64,000 nucleotides of DNA from Myotis daubentonii (Eukaryota; Chordata; Mammalia; Chiroptera; Vespertilionidae): contig NC_081841.1 of NCBI RefSeq assembly GCF_963259705.1, positions 114,364,979 to 114,428,978 of the forward strand, written 5' to 3'. Below the pieces are notes generated by a model. The model was not told where the DNA came from. It did not search any database and worked only from the letters and a program-made list of their open reading frames with translations. The translations under genes and the position numbers were made by a program. Positions 1 through 9,356 of the stretch are shown one piece after another (within the stretch, counting starts at the first letter, position 1; the number at the start of each line of letters is the position of its first letter).

Positions 1-275
1 CAGTGATATTGCCATTTAACAGATTGTGATCTCAAATATTTTTCTTAAGCACAAGATCATAAAAGTTGTGTGTTTTAAGTAATATGAAATTAAACAGTAG
101 GGGGATTCACTTCAGAGATTTTATATGGCTTCAGCAGTAAAGACATCTGGGAAATGTTGAACTCTTTCTGTTTAACCTTCTGTGACTGTTTAATGCTCTG
201 TAGCCTCAGGTTTAGCTGACTCCCCAGAAAGCATGAATGTCACCCAAAGATAAATGTCAGGTCACAGGAAGGAGG
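1..275 (+). repeat. Copy A of a 275-bp local duplication
   Basis: This segment recurs at 1897-2171 in the same orientation with roughly 90% or higher identity by eye and a few small indels. The window begins inside the copy, so the true unit may extend upstream. I do not recognise it as a known transposon family. No terminal repeats or poly(A) mark either copy. Confidence 0.8.
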
Positions 276-1896
276 TTAATGAATCTATAGAGTGTGGATA
301 ACTGCCTGATGTTATTATCTGTTAACTCAGAGATGCATTGTTCTTTCTGGTGATCTATGTGACTACCCACCATATGTTTTTATTATTAACTTCCTATAAA
401 AAAAGAAACTCTGTCCTAGGAGGTGTGCAGACTCCCCCTCTCACCCCTCCCCACCCCCGCCAGCCACCACTGGCAGCAAGCAACTTCTTTGCCCATGTAT
501 GTAAGTTTCTCCTGTTAAAGGCCTTATAAATTTGAATAAGGCTATGTGTCAGTTTCTCAGAATCAATCCTGAATTTAGACTTTTGGGGATTTCCCCCAAC
601 AATATATGTATAATAAATTTGGGGAAGACTTAAAAAAATTATCTCTCTTTAAGGCAGCCCAAAAGTAATTTTCTATTATCTTTTTCCCATTAACAAATAG
701 AAGTAAAACAAAACAACCCTGTACTTTCATAGAAACAGTAATTACTTTACCAAAAGCTGAATTTTAAGTTTGTCAAGATCCACACCTTCTGCCTCTGGGG
801 GAAAAGAAAAAAATACAAAACAAAACACCTGGTGCAGCAAGACTTCATGCATGCACTGCCTGAAGCAACACATAACTTTGTTAGATCTCTGGAAACACAT
901 TCTTAAAATAAACTTAATAGCCTTCAGGTCTCTCTTCAAACCAGAGCCTAATTCTTTTTGTGGCGCCAGACATCTCCTCCCATCCCTAGGCGACTCTGCA
1001 GGGAAATAAAAGCAGTGGTTCTCTGAGCACCTTTAAGATTAACCGGTTTAGCACCATTTAGTTAATTCCCTGTGAAGTGAGGTTGTTTTCTAATTTCTAT
1101 TTGTATATCAGCAGCATGCACATTACTATAAGGCATAGCCATTACAATTAACAAAGGTTACAGTTTGAACTATATTTTGGATTATCTTTTAAAAATGTGT
1201 TATATCCACATTGAGACAAAATATAAAAAAGGAAAAAAACACTAGAAGTACCTTAATCTGATTGTTTAAAAAGAAACCACCTTTACCCTATCTTGTTTCT
1301 ATTTTTACCGAAAGTTAAATTTGATGGCTGTGATAGAGGGATTAAGGTTACATGGAAGCACAAAACCCATTCTATGAATTAAAATATTGTGAGTGAATTG
1401 TAACTTGGAATTCTAGAATGGGAAAATTAAATGAGAACTCCCTAAAGATATTTTTAGATTGTCCTATTATTCTTTTTTCCTACAATCTGAGTCAGTAACA
1501 TGTTCATAGGTATATTTGTTTTCAGCAGCAAAATCAAGATTTGGAAGTTTTAGATTTCTAGACTTAAAAATTAAAGATAAATATGCAAATCTTATCTGGT
1601 TTCCTGGCTATTACTTCAAACTAAAAAAGCATTTTCATTGAGGTTTGTCAAGGAAGAAAGGAGAGTGGGAAGGAGGAAAGAAGGAAAACAGGAAAAAAAA
1701 AGAAAAAGAGAGAAAAAGAAAAAAGTATATAATTATACTGATGAATAAAACAAATATAAACTCTAAGCATTTTAGAGGAAAAATAAATGCTGGATTGTAT
1801 CTTTTATCATTGCCCCATTAAAGCTGTGATTTGAATAAGATTACAAAGCAGCTATTTGCAGAAGAGGAATACATTCCCAGAGATTTTCACTTAGTC
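276..1896. other. AT-rich non-coding spacer
   Basis: No gene or recognisable transposon seen. The frames at 742-939 (minus) and 770-1009 (plus) overlap each other, have no recognisable domain and look like chance. A purine-only tract lies at about 1645-1735. The spacer separates the two copies of the duplicated 275-bp segment. Confidence 0.6.
1645..1735 (+). repeat. Purine-rich low-complexity tract
   Basis: An almost uninterrupted run of A and G with GGAA/GAAA-type motifs. No protein-coding character. Tracts like this often arise from degenerate microsatellites. Confidence 0.8.
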
Positions 1897-2163
1897 CAGT
1901 GGTATTGCCATTTTACAGACTGTGATTTCAAATATTTTTCTTAAGCACAAGATCATAAAAGTTGTGTGTTTTAAATGATATGAAATTAAACAGTAGGGGG
2001 ATTCACTTCAGAGATTTAATATGGCTCCAGCAGTAAAGACATCTGGGAAATGTTGAACTCTTTCTGTTTAACCTTCTGTGATTGTTTAACTCTGTAGCTT
2101 CAGGTTTATCTGACTACCCAGAAATCTGGAATGTAACCCAGAGATAAATGTCAGGTCACAAGA

Positions 2164-2171
<8 letters not shown>
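1897..2171 (+). repeat. Copy B of the 275-bp local duplication
   Basis: Matches positions 1-275 nearly base for base. Similarity stops at the start of the (GA)n microsatellite at 2166, which is absent from copy A, so the microsatellite grew after duplication or lies at its breakpoint. Confidence 0.8.

Positions 2172-2217
<46 letters not shown>
2166..2217 (+). repeat. (GA)n microsatellite
   Basis: About 26 uninterrupted AG dinucleotides directly at the end of copy B of the local duplication. Confidence 0.95.
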
Positions 2218-2222
<5 letters not shown>

Positions 2223-3036
2223 TGGAGTAGGATACCATCAGTTTGTTTTTCACATTTTATTTTCATTTATTTCAGATTAGTTTCACAATGGTAGTTTTTA
2301 TACTTGACTTGTGTATTGTTTCATTAGTCAAATCCTTTGGTGACTGCTCTGTCCCCTCTAAAATTATGCCAGAGTTACACATACAGCCCTCCTTGGTGAT
2401 TTTACTGTCTCTGGTTAATAAAAAGGCCCTTCATTTATGTATTTAACTGCCAAAAGAAAAGAAAAAAGACCCAATAAGTATAAGGAAAAGTTAGTATGGT
2501 CTTAGAGCACCAGAACTTGTAGGAAAAACATTTAGACAACATACAGCATAGTGGTTTTTTAAATAGAGCTCAGAGCACATGTTATGAAGAATAATGATGG
2601 TTCACATATAGATCTCTATAAGACTTAGAATCTACTAAGGAGCGTAAACCAAATATCCTACATAAATTATAATACAAAATGTAAGGTAAAATAATGAACA
2701 TCCATTATATGGGGCTCAGAGGAGAGGCAGGAGGACATTGGACTGGGGAGACCACTAGAGTCTTGGCATAATAGGCACTGTGGAGGGACACTGAAGGATG
2801 GCATTACTTCGAGGGGGAAGGAATCACACACACAAAAACAAAACAAAAAACAAAACAAAAAAGAACAGGTGCAGGAGGACAGCATTTTGTGGATAGTAAT
2901 AAATTGTCCAGCTTTGTAAAGTTTGTGGAAGCAAAGCAGAGAAGAGGAGATAAGTTGAAAAGTGAGGGGGCTGACAAAGAAAACTTGGTGTAGAGAAGGC
3001 AAAATCTGAATTCTTCCTTACAAAATATTAATTTGA
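2218..3036. other. Non-coding spacer
   Basis: No gene recognised. The minus-strand frame at 2667-3002 (111 codons) is low complexity in part, because an A-rich CAAAA-type run at about 2832-2862 reads as Phe/Cys-rich peptide; it has no recognisable domain. Confidence 0.55.
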
Positions 3037-3697
3037 CTAGGGGCCCGGTGCACGAAATTCGTGCACTGGGTGTGTGTGGGGGGGAGTGTCCATCAGCCCA
3101 GCCTGCCCCCTCTCACATACTGGGAGCCCTCAGGTGTTGACCCCCATCACCCTCCAATCGCAGGATCGGCCCCTTGCCCAGGCCTGACGCCTCTGGCTGA
3201 GGCGTCCGGCCCGGGCAGCGGGGACCCGCAGCAGCAGCGGCCCCGCGATCCTGGGCTTCGCTTTAGGCCCAGGCAAGGGACCCCTAGCTCCTGGGACTGC
3301 CAGCTTCGACCGTGCCCAGATCCCATCGCTGGCTCCACCCCTACTTCCTGCTATCACTGGCCAGGGCGGAAAAGGCACCTGATTCTGCGATCATGGCTGG
3401 GGGGCAGGGCAAAGGTGGCCCCAGGGCCGCCTTTGCCCTGCCCCCCAGCTCTTAGCTCCCCCCTGGGTTTCCGATCACTGTCAGTGGCAGGGGGCTTCTT
3501 CCTGCTTTCCCTTTCGCCTCCCTGCATTGTGCCTACATATGCAAATTAACCGCCATCTTGTTGGCAGTTAACTGCCAATCTTAGTTGGCAGTTAACTGCC
3601 AATCATAGTTGGCAGTTAATTTGCATATAGCCCTGATTAGCCAATGAAAAGGGTAGCTCGTATGCCAATTACCATTTTTCTCTTTTATTAGTGTTGA
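3037..3697 (-). mobile_element. Non-autonomous Helitron (bat HeliBat-type, hairpin-rich subfamily)
   Basis: On the plus strand it opens with CTAG and a GTGCACGAA-type hairpin, the reverse complement of a Helitron 3' end. It closes with a reverse-complemented TC 5' end after an ACTAATAAAAG-like motif. Flanks are A on the left and T on the right with no target duplication, as Helitrons leave. The same subfamily recurs at 61835-63015, which shares both ends but carries an expanded internal repeat. The interior is GC-rich and yields long meaningless frames on both strands (3061-3549, 3130-3378). No Rep or helicase sequence is present, so it would have moved with proteins supplied by another copy. 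Confidence 0.88.
3536..3632. repeat. Nested palindrome cluster inside the Helitron
   Basis: Two copies of the perfect 18-bp palindrome TTGGCAGTTAACTGCCAA (about 3560-3577 and 3584-3601) and a half copy sit between inverted arms TATGCAAATTAAC and GTTAATTTGCATA. The sister Helitron at 61835-63015 has only one full palindrome, so the copy number varies. Each arm contains an ATGCAAAT octamer. Confidence 0.85.
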
Positions 3698-3937
3698 TAA
3701 AATTATAGAAGGATTTGTTAGAATAAAAATGGACTAGAAATCCAATATATAATTAACAAATAACCACCAAAATAGGATTTCTGCCAGTGGGAGAGAAAAC
3801 TTGCATTATGATACAAATGAGTCCATATATTTGCCATAAGAAAAATAAAAGGTTTGCACATAATAAAATAGAAATCCTTAAAATATTAAAATTTACCCAT
3901 GAACATGTAAAATGACCAAACAAAAATGCACACTATA
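3698..3937. other. AT-rich spacer
   Basis: Nothing recognisable apart from the 14-bp VES target site at its right edge. Confidence 0.6.
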
Positions 3938-4149
3938 GCCCTGGCTGGTTTGGCTTAGTGGATGGAGAATTGGCCTGTGGACTGAAGGGTCCCAGGTCTA
4001 ATTCTGGTCAGAAGCACATGCCTGGGTTAAGGCCTTGATCCCCAGTGGAGGGCATGTAGGAGGCAGCTGAGGGATGATTCTTTCTCACCACTGATGTTTC
4101 TCTCTCTCTCCTTTCCTCTCTGAAATCAATATAAATATATATATTTTTT
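3938..4149 (+). mobile_element. VES SINE (tRNA-derived, bat-specific)
   Basis: The head resembles a tRNA with an A-box-like TGGCTTAGTGGATGGAG region and a degraded B box, followed by the typical pyrimidine-rich body (TTTCTCTCTCTC) and an ATCAATA-type tail. Flanking duplications of 14 bp (3924-3937 and 4150-4163, differing at two positions) mark insertion by L1 machinery. The B box is mutated, so pol III activity is doubtful. Confidence 0.93.
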
Positions 4150-4163
4150 AAATGCCCACCATA

Positions 4164-5173
4164 AACAGACAATTACATGAATTCCTGAACTACTAGATTG
4201 GACACAAACTTTTTGCCAAACTGCCATATCATAGAATTCCTTCTTACTAAAACTCTTTTGGCAACTAACTTTGTATGGATGGAAGTCAATAAATGAAGGA
4301 CCCTATCCCTACACTGAATTTTAGAAAATTCTATCATCTAAATTTTTTAATAAGTATATTTTGGTAAGGCACTTATGTCTTTTTTAAAACTTTGAAAAAA
4401 TGTACTGTCCTGTTTAAACAATAATCTATAGCTTAGATACTTGCTTTCAAAATAAAAGTTGTTGTTTTAATTAGAAAAAAATTGTATTTAATTCACCACT
4501 GTCTGTTTAAACAAAGTAACTTTATTTTACTGAGAAAGAAATATATTATTAGTAATCAGAAGCCATTATTAGCAGCAATAAGGTGTTCCCATTAACTTTT
4601 AAATAAACCATCCGTAAGTTTTACAAGTAATTTTCTTAAGTATTATATACAATAAATTAGGGTAAGAAACTAAAACCTTTATTTAAAGATCCTAATTTAG
4701 GCATTCTATGTGCTCATGTACTCAAAGGTTTGAAAATCAGGCCTTATTAAAATGTACATAAATTTTGAAGTTCTGATTGTTTTCATTGTCCTTAAGAAAG
4801 TGGTGTAAGAAAAGTACTCTAAGAGATCATTTATTTTGAGCAGTAAAAAGAAACAATGACTAGATGTCTTGGAGAAGTTTTATTCTTAAGTGTTTATTTG
4901 GTATAAATCCAAATGCATATCACAGATAAAAGTTTCTCTCTCAATCCCTTCCAGCCTCTTCACTTAAAAAAAAATAGGATCAGTGTGACAAAATTTCTTT
5001 AGGCCAAGATAAACCACATGTTTCTTCATTTGGTTAATATACAGTGCTGATGGAACTTTATGAATATTCTGGGAATTGGAGACAATGATTACTACAGAGA
5101 AGTCATGGGTTATAGAAACACATTTAGAAGCATTTTTGGAAGCCAATACATTGATTTTGCAACTCAAAACATG
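4164..5173. other. AT-rich non-coding spacer
   Basis: No gene or family recognised. The minus-strand frame at 4964-5167 has no recognisable domain. Confidence 0.55.
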
Positions 5174-5181
5174 GTCTAAAT

Positions 5182-5191
5182 CAGTGGATCT

Positions 5192-5222
<31 letters not shown>

Positions 5223-5437
5223 TAGGAGTATAAATGATTTTGACCTCCTGAGGACATTTGGCAATGTTGGGAGACATTTTTGATTGTCACAATGGGGAAG
5301 AGGGAAGGAGTAGTCTAGTGGGTAGAGGCCAGGGAGACCAGGGACCCTAGAATGCACAGGACAGTCAGTCCCCTCCCCCCAGCAAAGAATTAGAATTATC
5401 TGGACCAAAATGTCAATCATGCTATTGGGAAACCATG
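5182..5437 (+). mobile_element. MER20 (ancient hAT DNA transposon)
   Basis: The internal sequence matches MER20 as known from eutherian genomes, including GGACATTTGGCAATGTTGG, CTAGTGGGTAGAGGCCAGG and AATGCACAGGACAG. An 8-bp target duplication, GTCTAAAT (5174-5181) versus GTCTAAAC (5438-5445), brackets it. A (TG)n microsatellite at about 5192-5220 has replaced part of the left end. MER20 is non-coding; the frame at 5181-5465 is fortuitous. Confidence 0.88.
5192..5220 (+). repeat. (TG)n microsatellite in MER20
   Basis: About 14 TG dinucleotides interrupting the left end of the MER20 element. Confidence 0.9.
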
Positions 5438-5445
5438 GTCTAAAC

Positions 5446-6000
5446 TGCCATATCAATATATACAACTAAATGTTAACATATTATTTGACTTTTCTCCATG
5501 AATTCCATGTTTTCTTATGAATTGCTTACACATGTGGTTAAATGATTAATATACTTCCTCTTCTTATGTAAATATGCAGAACTTTTTCAAATCCATCATT
5601 AATGTAGAAAAGCTTCCATTACAAAGGGCTTATTCTCTTATTATAGGAAATAGTTGAGTCGGTAGTTTTCCTACTTAGTCAAAATTTATGACTAATTTTC
5701 TGGGAATTTAGGAGTGAGAATCTTGAAAAATGCACCAAACTGTGTCAAAGTGATACTGTATGCATGATTTAGATTTTAGTATGTAATCAAATACGTGTAG
5801 GATGATTTCTATTTTAGAGCTTTCAGCAGATTTGGCTTCACCAGAACACCTTAGAATTGAGAATAGGAAGTAGAGGGGCTTCCTAAAGTCATTATAGGAA
5901 GGGAAAACTGGGCACAGAACACAGGTTGTCCAGTTTTTTATGGCTTTTTATAGCTAACAAGAAAAATACTACATATTCAAATGCACATGTGTGCCTTTGT

Positions 6001-6036
<36 letters not shown>

Positions 6037-6583
6037 CTTCACATCTTACTTTTGTTTTTATAAAGAATGAAAATATTGTTCAAAATATTATCTAGAAATA
6101 TTGAACACAGTCTTTTATCTGGTTTTCCACTGAACAATTTTAAAAAGCATTTCCCAGCATGTTTTTTTCAAACTTTATTTTCCTGTCTGTTAATAAGTAT
6201 TATGGTAAAAAATCATTCTGAGTCAACTAGGAGGGATATATGCTGGGATTAAGCTATGTAATCAGAATGATTTAAGGCAGTAATTCTTATGGCCTTACTA
6301 GTAAATATGGCAATGTATATTTAGCATGTACAAGGAAGGGATAGAATATGCTACATTTCCCAATCTCATTTCACCAGGGAACCCATTATGAAGGTATCAT
6401 GCAAGGCTCTGTTCTATAGGATAAACTTTGTGACCAGTTGAAAATCCAGTTATGAACAGGGAGTCTTTTGTAGTATCAATCACATCTAAGTAACATAATT
6501 TACAATTTAACACCATATATTGGAATTGCACTTCATAATCTTGAGAAACAAACACCAATAAAAGTAAAGTAGACAGAGGCAAG
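5446..6583. other. Non-coding spacer with (CA)n
   Basis: No gene recognised. Contains a (CA)n microsatellite at 6003-6035. The small frames at 6067-6252 and 6397-6582 show no family features. Confidence 0.55.
6003..6035 (+). repeat. (CA)n microsatellite
   Basis: About 16 AC dinucleotides in single-copy DNA. Confidence 0.95.
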
Positions 6584-6847
6584 GAAGCATCAAACAGACT
6601 GTCAAACTACAGCGGGAAGGTAGGGAAGGGTTGGGGGAGGGGTAAGAGAGAAACTGAAGGACTTGTATGCATGCATATAAGCACAACCAACAGACCCAGG
6701 ACACTGTGGGTGAGGGGACGAGGGCAAGTGCGGGTGGGGGTGGGTGGGGGGGGGCGGAGTAGGGGAGGCCAGGGGGAGGTCAGTAGGGGGGAAAAAAAGA
6801 GACAATGTACTACTTTTTGTAATACCTTAAACAATAAAATTTTTTAA
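6584..6847 (+). mobile_element. 5'-truncated L1, 3' UTR only
   Basis: Matches the L1 3' UTR type also seen at 44350-44575: a GACTGTCAAACTACAGC start, the TATGCATATAAGCA motif, a G-rich tract, then a TTTGTAATA..AATAAAATTTTTTAAAAA tail. The G-rich part (6720-6790) could form quadruplexes, a usual property of mammalian L1 3' UTRs. Overlapping proline-rich minus-strand frames here (6602-6834) are by-products of that tract. Confidence 0.85.
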
Positions 6848-7092
6848 AAATAGTAAAGGATTTCCCCCTATCAGCTATATAAATTCTGGTTCAAAGCACT
6901 GCCTAACCTAAATGGCAAAGCAAATATGTTAACTTGTAGAAGGCCAAGAAAAAGAAACTAAGTTCAGGTAAACACACTGATTACTAGTATATCTGTTTAC
7001 TAGATATCATGTTTATTGTTGGAGACACTTAAATGTGTGTGTGGGGGGGGGAGAGGGGGGGCGGGGAGAGGGGAGTGCTTAGCAGTATAGTC
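6848..7092. other. Spacer with G-rich tract
   Basis: Nothing recognised except a strongly G-rich run at about 7035-7075. Confidence 0.55.
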
Positions 7093-7112
7093 CCCAGCCC
7101 TGTTTTTTATTT

Positions 7113-7512
7113 ATCCTTATTTTATTTTATTTTTTTTTGGGGGGGGGAACCCATAAAGTTTTATTGAAAGACATTCAGACCTAAGAAATCAATGGAAATA
7201 CCACATTCCTGATTAGAAGGAATCCAAATCATTAAGATATCAATTCTCCCCCAGAATTTTTCCTTAAATTCAATGCAATTTCAATCAAATCTGAACAAGT
7301 TGCTTCTAGGAATTCAACAGAGTGATGCTAAAATTTATATTAAAATAATATTCCTGGAGAAGAATAAGATAAGGTGACTTGCCCCACCAGATATAAAGAC
7401 TTATTATATGCTGTATTAATTAGGGCGATGTAGTACTGGCACAGAAATAGATAAATTTGACCAAAGGAACTGAACTTAACATCTGCTATCACTTTGCTGC
7501 TACCACCTATTT
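7113..7512 (-). mobile_element. Retroposed copy of a polyadenylated RNA containing antisense L1 ORF2
   Basis: Read on the plus strand, most of this is an L1 ORF2 fragment (motifs as in GGAAATACCACATTC, GTAGTACTGGCACAGAAATAG). Read on the minus strand it ends with an AATAAA-like signal (CAATAAAACTTTATGGG), a C run and a long A-rich tail, and is flanked by a 20-bp target duplication. This suggests an RNA transcribed antisense through an L1 that was polyadenylated and reinserted. An ordinary L1 fragment with a coincidental T-rich edge remains possible. Confidence 0.55.
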
Positions 7513-7532
7513 CCCAGACCTGTTTTTTATTT

Positions 7533-7770
7533 TTTAATTATTTTTTTGTTTTTATTATTATTTTTTAAAATTTTTTTTTTATTGATTTCAGAGAGGAAGA
7601 GAGAGATAGAAACATCAATGATGAAAGAGAATCATTGACTGGCTGCCTCCTGTACACCCCCACACTGGGGATCCAGCCCGCAACCAGGGCATGTGCCCTT
7701 GCCTGGAATCAAGCCCGGGACCTTTCAGTCCACAGGCAAATGCTACATCCACTGAGCTAAACCAGCTGGG
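7533..7770 (-). mobile_element. VES SINE
   Basis: Reverse complement of the VES consensus: T-rich tail at left, ATTGATTTCAGAGAGGAAG body, and tRNA-like head ending CCAGCTGGGC at right. Perfect but for one base 20-bp target duplication at 7513-7532 and 7771-7790. Confidence 0.93.
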
Positions 7771-7790
7771 CCCAGTCCTGTTTTTTATTT

Positions 7791-7978
7791 GTATTTATTT
7801 ATTTTTTTCTCAGCCTGCTGTAATACAGGCATAACTCCTATTATTGTGCATTGCTTCCTTGCATTTCACAGATATTGAGTTTTCATCAACATTGAGGCAA
7901 GATCCTATACCAGCAAAAGAATCACAGCTCACTGAAGGCTCATATGATGGTTAGCATTTATTTTTTAGCAATAAAGTC
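7791..7978 (-). mobile_element. Tigger1-like fragment, probably retroposed
   Basis: On the plus strand the segment resembles parts of the mariner-family element Tigger1: a TACAGGCATAACTCCTATTA terminal stretch joined to a piece near the other end (GCTCATATGATGGTTAGCAT). On the minus strand it ends in an A-rich tail (AAAAAAATAAATAAATAC) and lies between copies of the 20-bp target, so it may have arrived by retroposition and not by DNA transposition. Confidence 0.55.
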
Positions 7979-7998
7979 CAGTCCTGTTTTTTAATTAG

Positions 7999-8846
7999 TC
8001 AAATGTGGGATCAAATGTACAGAGACAAAGATTAGGATTTTGGCCAGCTCCACAAAAACACAGCTAAAATCACTAACAATATACAATGAGCCATGTCAAC
8101 CTCTGTTTTCAGTTGAATATTACTCCCTGTGGATATTTGAACACTATGATACACCCAACTCTGATAAGGGATTTAAAGCCTTACCAAGAAGAATGCTTCT
8201 GAAGCTATTGAAATTACTAGCAAGGGAAGAAAGGGCTAAACTGGGATTTGGCTAGAGGACAATGATGCAACAAAAACTTTAAGGCTGATAAACAGATAAA
8301 AAATCTGAAAGTACATTGTTGCCTAGTCTGTACTTCACCCTGTGTAATAACTACTTCCCACTAGAATATAAAAAAATACTACAGCTTTAATACAACAGCT
8401 TTGTAAAGATCAATTTTAGAAGAAAACAGAAAGACATCTTTGAATCATCAATTCACGTCTCAACTGGTTGTTATAATATAACCAGTTCTACTGAAAAAGA
8501 TCTTTTATTCACTGAAGAACCAAATGAAAATGAATACTGTTAATTAAGTCTACTTCTCACCACCCCACATTTATATATACACATGTATATGCATATACAT
8601 GCAGGTGCTCTGGGGACATAGATGTAAAAGGCAAGATCATGTTGTAGTAATGAAAAAGACAAAGAAATACATCTTTTCTGTTCTGTTTGGGAAGGAATGA
8701 GATGCTGGAGAGTAAAGGGTGCTATGATGGTTTAAAGGAGGGACACACACAGGCGTGAAGGGAGGCTCTGGAACACAATTATGAACAACTATTATTACAC
8801 TGCTCTATAATAAAGTGAAATTGACAGGTAAGAGACTTTCTTACCC
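7999..8846. other. Non-coding spacer
   Basis: No repeat recognised. A plus-strand frame of 71 codons at 8040-8255 starts with ATG but shows no domain, no codon signal I can judge and no neighbouring splice context that I can support. It is treated as fortuitous. Confidence 0.5.
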
Positions 8847-8925
8847 CGCCACCACCCTCCCCTCTGATAGCTGTAAGTCTGTTCAATGTATCCATGCCAA
8901 TGTTCTTATTTTGTTCGTCAGTTAC
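8847..8925 (-). mobile_element. Short L1 3' UTR fragment
   Basis: About 63 of these bases match 10812-10882, part of an antisense L1 3' UTR, with a single difference, including CCATGCCAATGTTCTTATTT. No other L1 sequence surrounds this fragment. It stops 10 bp from the Helitron 3' end at 8936. Confidence 0.7.
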
Positions 8926-8935
8926 TTATAATAAA

Positions 8936-9356
8936 CTAGAGGCCTGGTGCACAAATTCGTGCACCAGTGGGGTCCCTCAGTCTGGCCTGCGGGATCAGGC
9001 CCAACTGGCTCTCCAACATCCCCCAAGGGGTCCTGTATTGCAAGAGGGCACAGGCCAGACCGAGGGACCTCACTGGTGCACAACTGGGGCCAGGGAGGGA
9101 CACAGAGGTTGGCCAGCCAGAGAGGGACTCCAGGAGGGCTCCAGGGCATGTCCAGCTCATCTCGCTCAGTTCTGATTGGCCGGTCCCCAGCAGCAAGCTA
9201 ACCTACCAGTCAGAGTGTCTGCCCCCTGATGGTCAGTGCACATCATAGCAAGAGGTTGAGCAGCCTTAGCATATCATTAGCATATTACACTTTGATTGGT
9301 TGAAGGGCCGACCGAACAACCAGACACTTAGCATATTAGGCTTTTATTATATAGGA
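8936..9356 (-). mobile_element. Non-autonomous Helitron
   Basis: Opens on the plus strand with CTAGAGGCC and a GTGCACAAATTCGTGCAC hairpin (3' end) and closes with TTTTATTATATAGGA, the reverse complement of the TCCTATATAATAAAA 5' end. Flanked by A and T with no target duplication. The internal CTGCCCCCTGATGGTCAGTG block is shared with the Helitrons at 19246, 35611 and 46637. Overlapping frames on both strands (8894-9248) are by-products; there is no transposase. Confidence 0.93.

Larger units (their letters stand above)
7093..7998. repeat. Serial retroposition site: four copies of one 20-bp target
   Basis: CCCAGNCCTGTTTTTTATTT occurs at 7093-7112, 7513-7532 and 7771-7790, with a near copy at about 7978-7997 ending TTTTTTAATT. 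Each interval holds a different insert (antisense-L1 transcript copy, VES, Tigger1-like segment), all with the A-rich tail at the left, that is in minus orientation. The A-rich start of the target on the minus strand fits L1 endonuclease cleavage, so the simplest reading is repeated insertion at one site. Confidence 0.75.

Noticed and set aside
3061..3549. 162-codon plus frame in the Helitron, with a close match at 61859-62197 and 62528-62890
   Set aside because: Similarity comes from the two Helitrons being the same subfamily. The frame overlaps other open frames, has no domain, and the match is interrupted by repeat expansion.
8040..8255. 71-codon plus frame starting MASSTKTQLK
   Set aside because: I could not relate it to a gene or transposon; a frame of this length is expected by chance and there is no further support.
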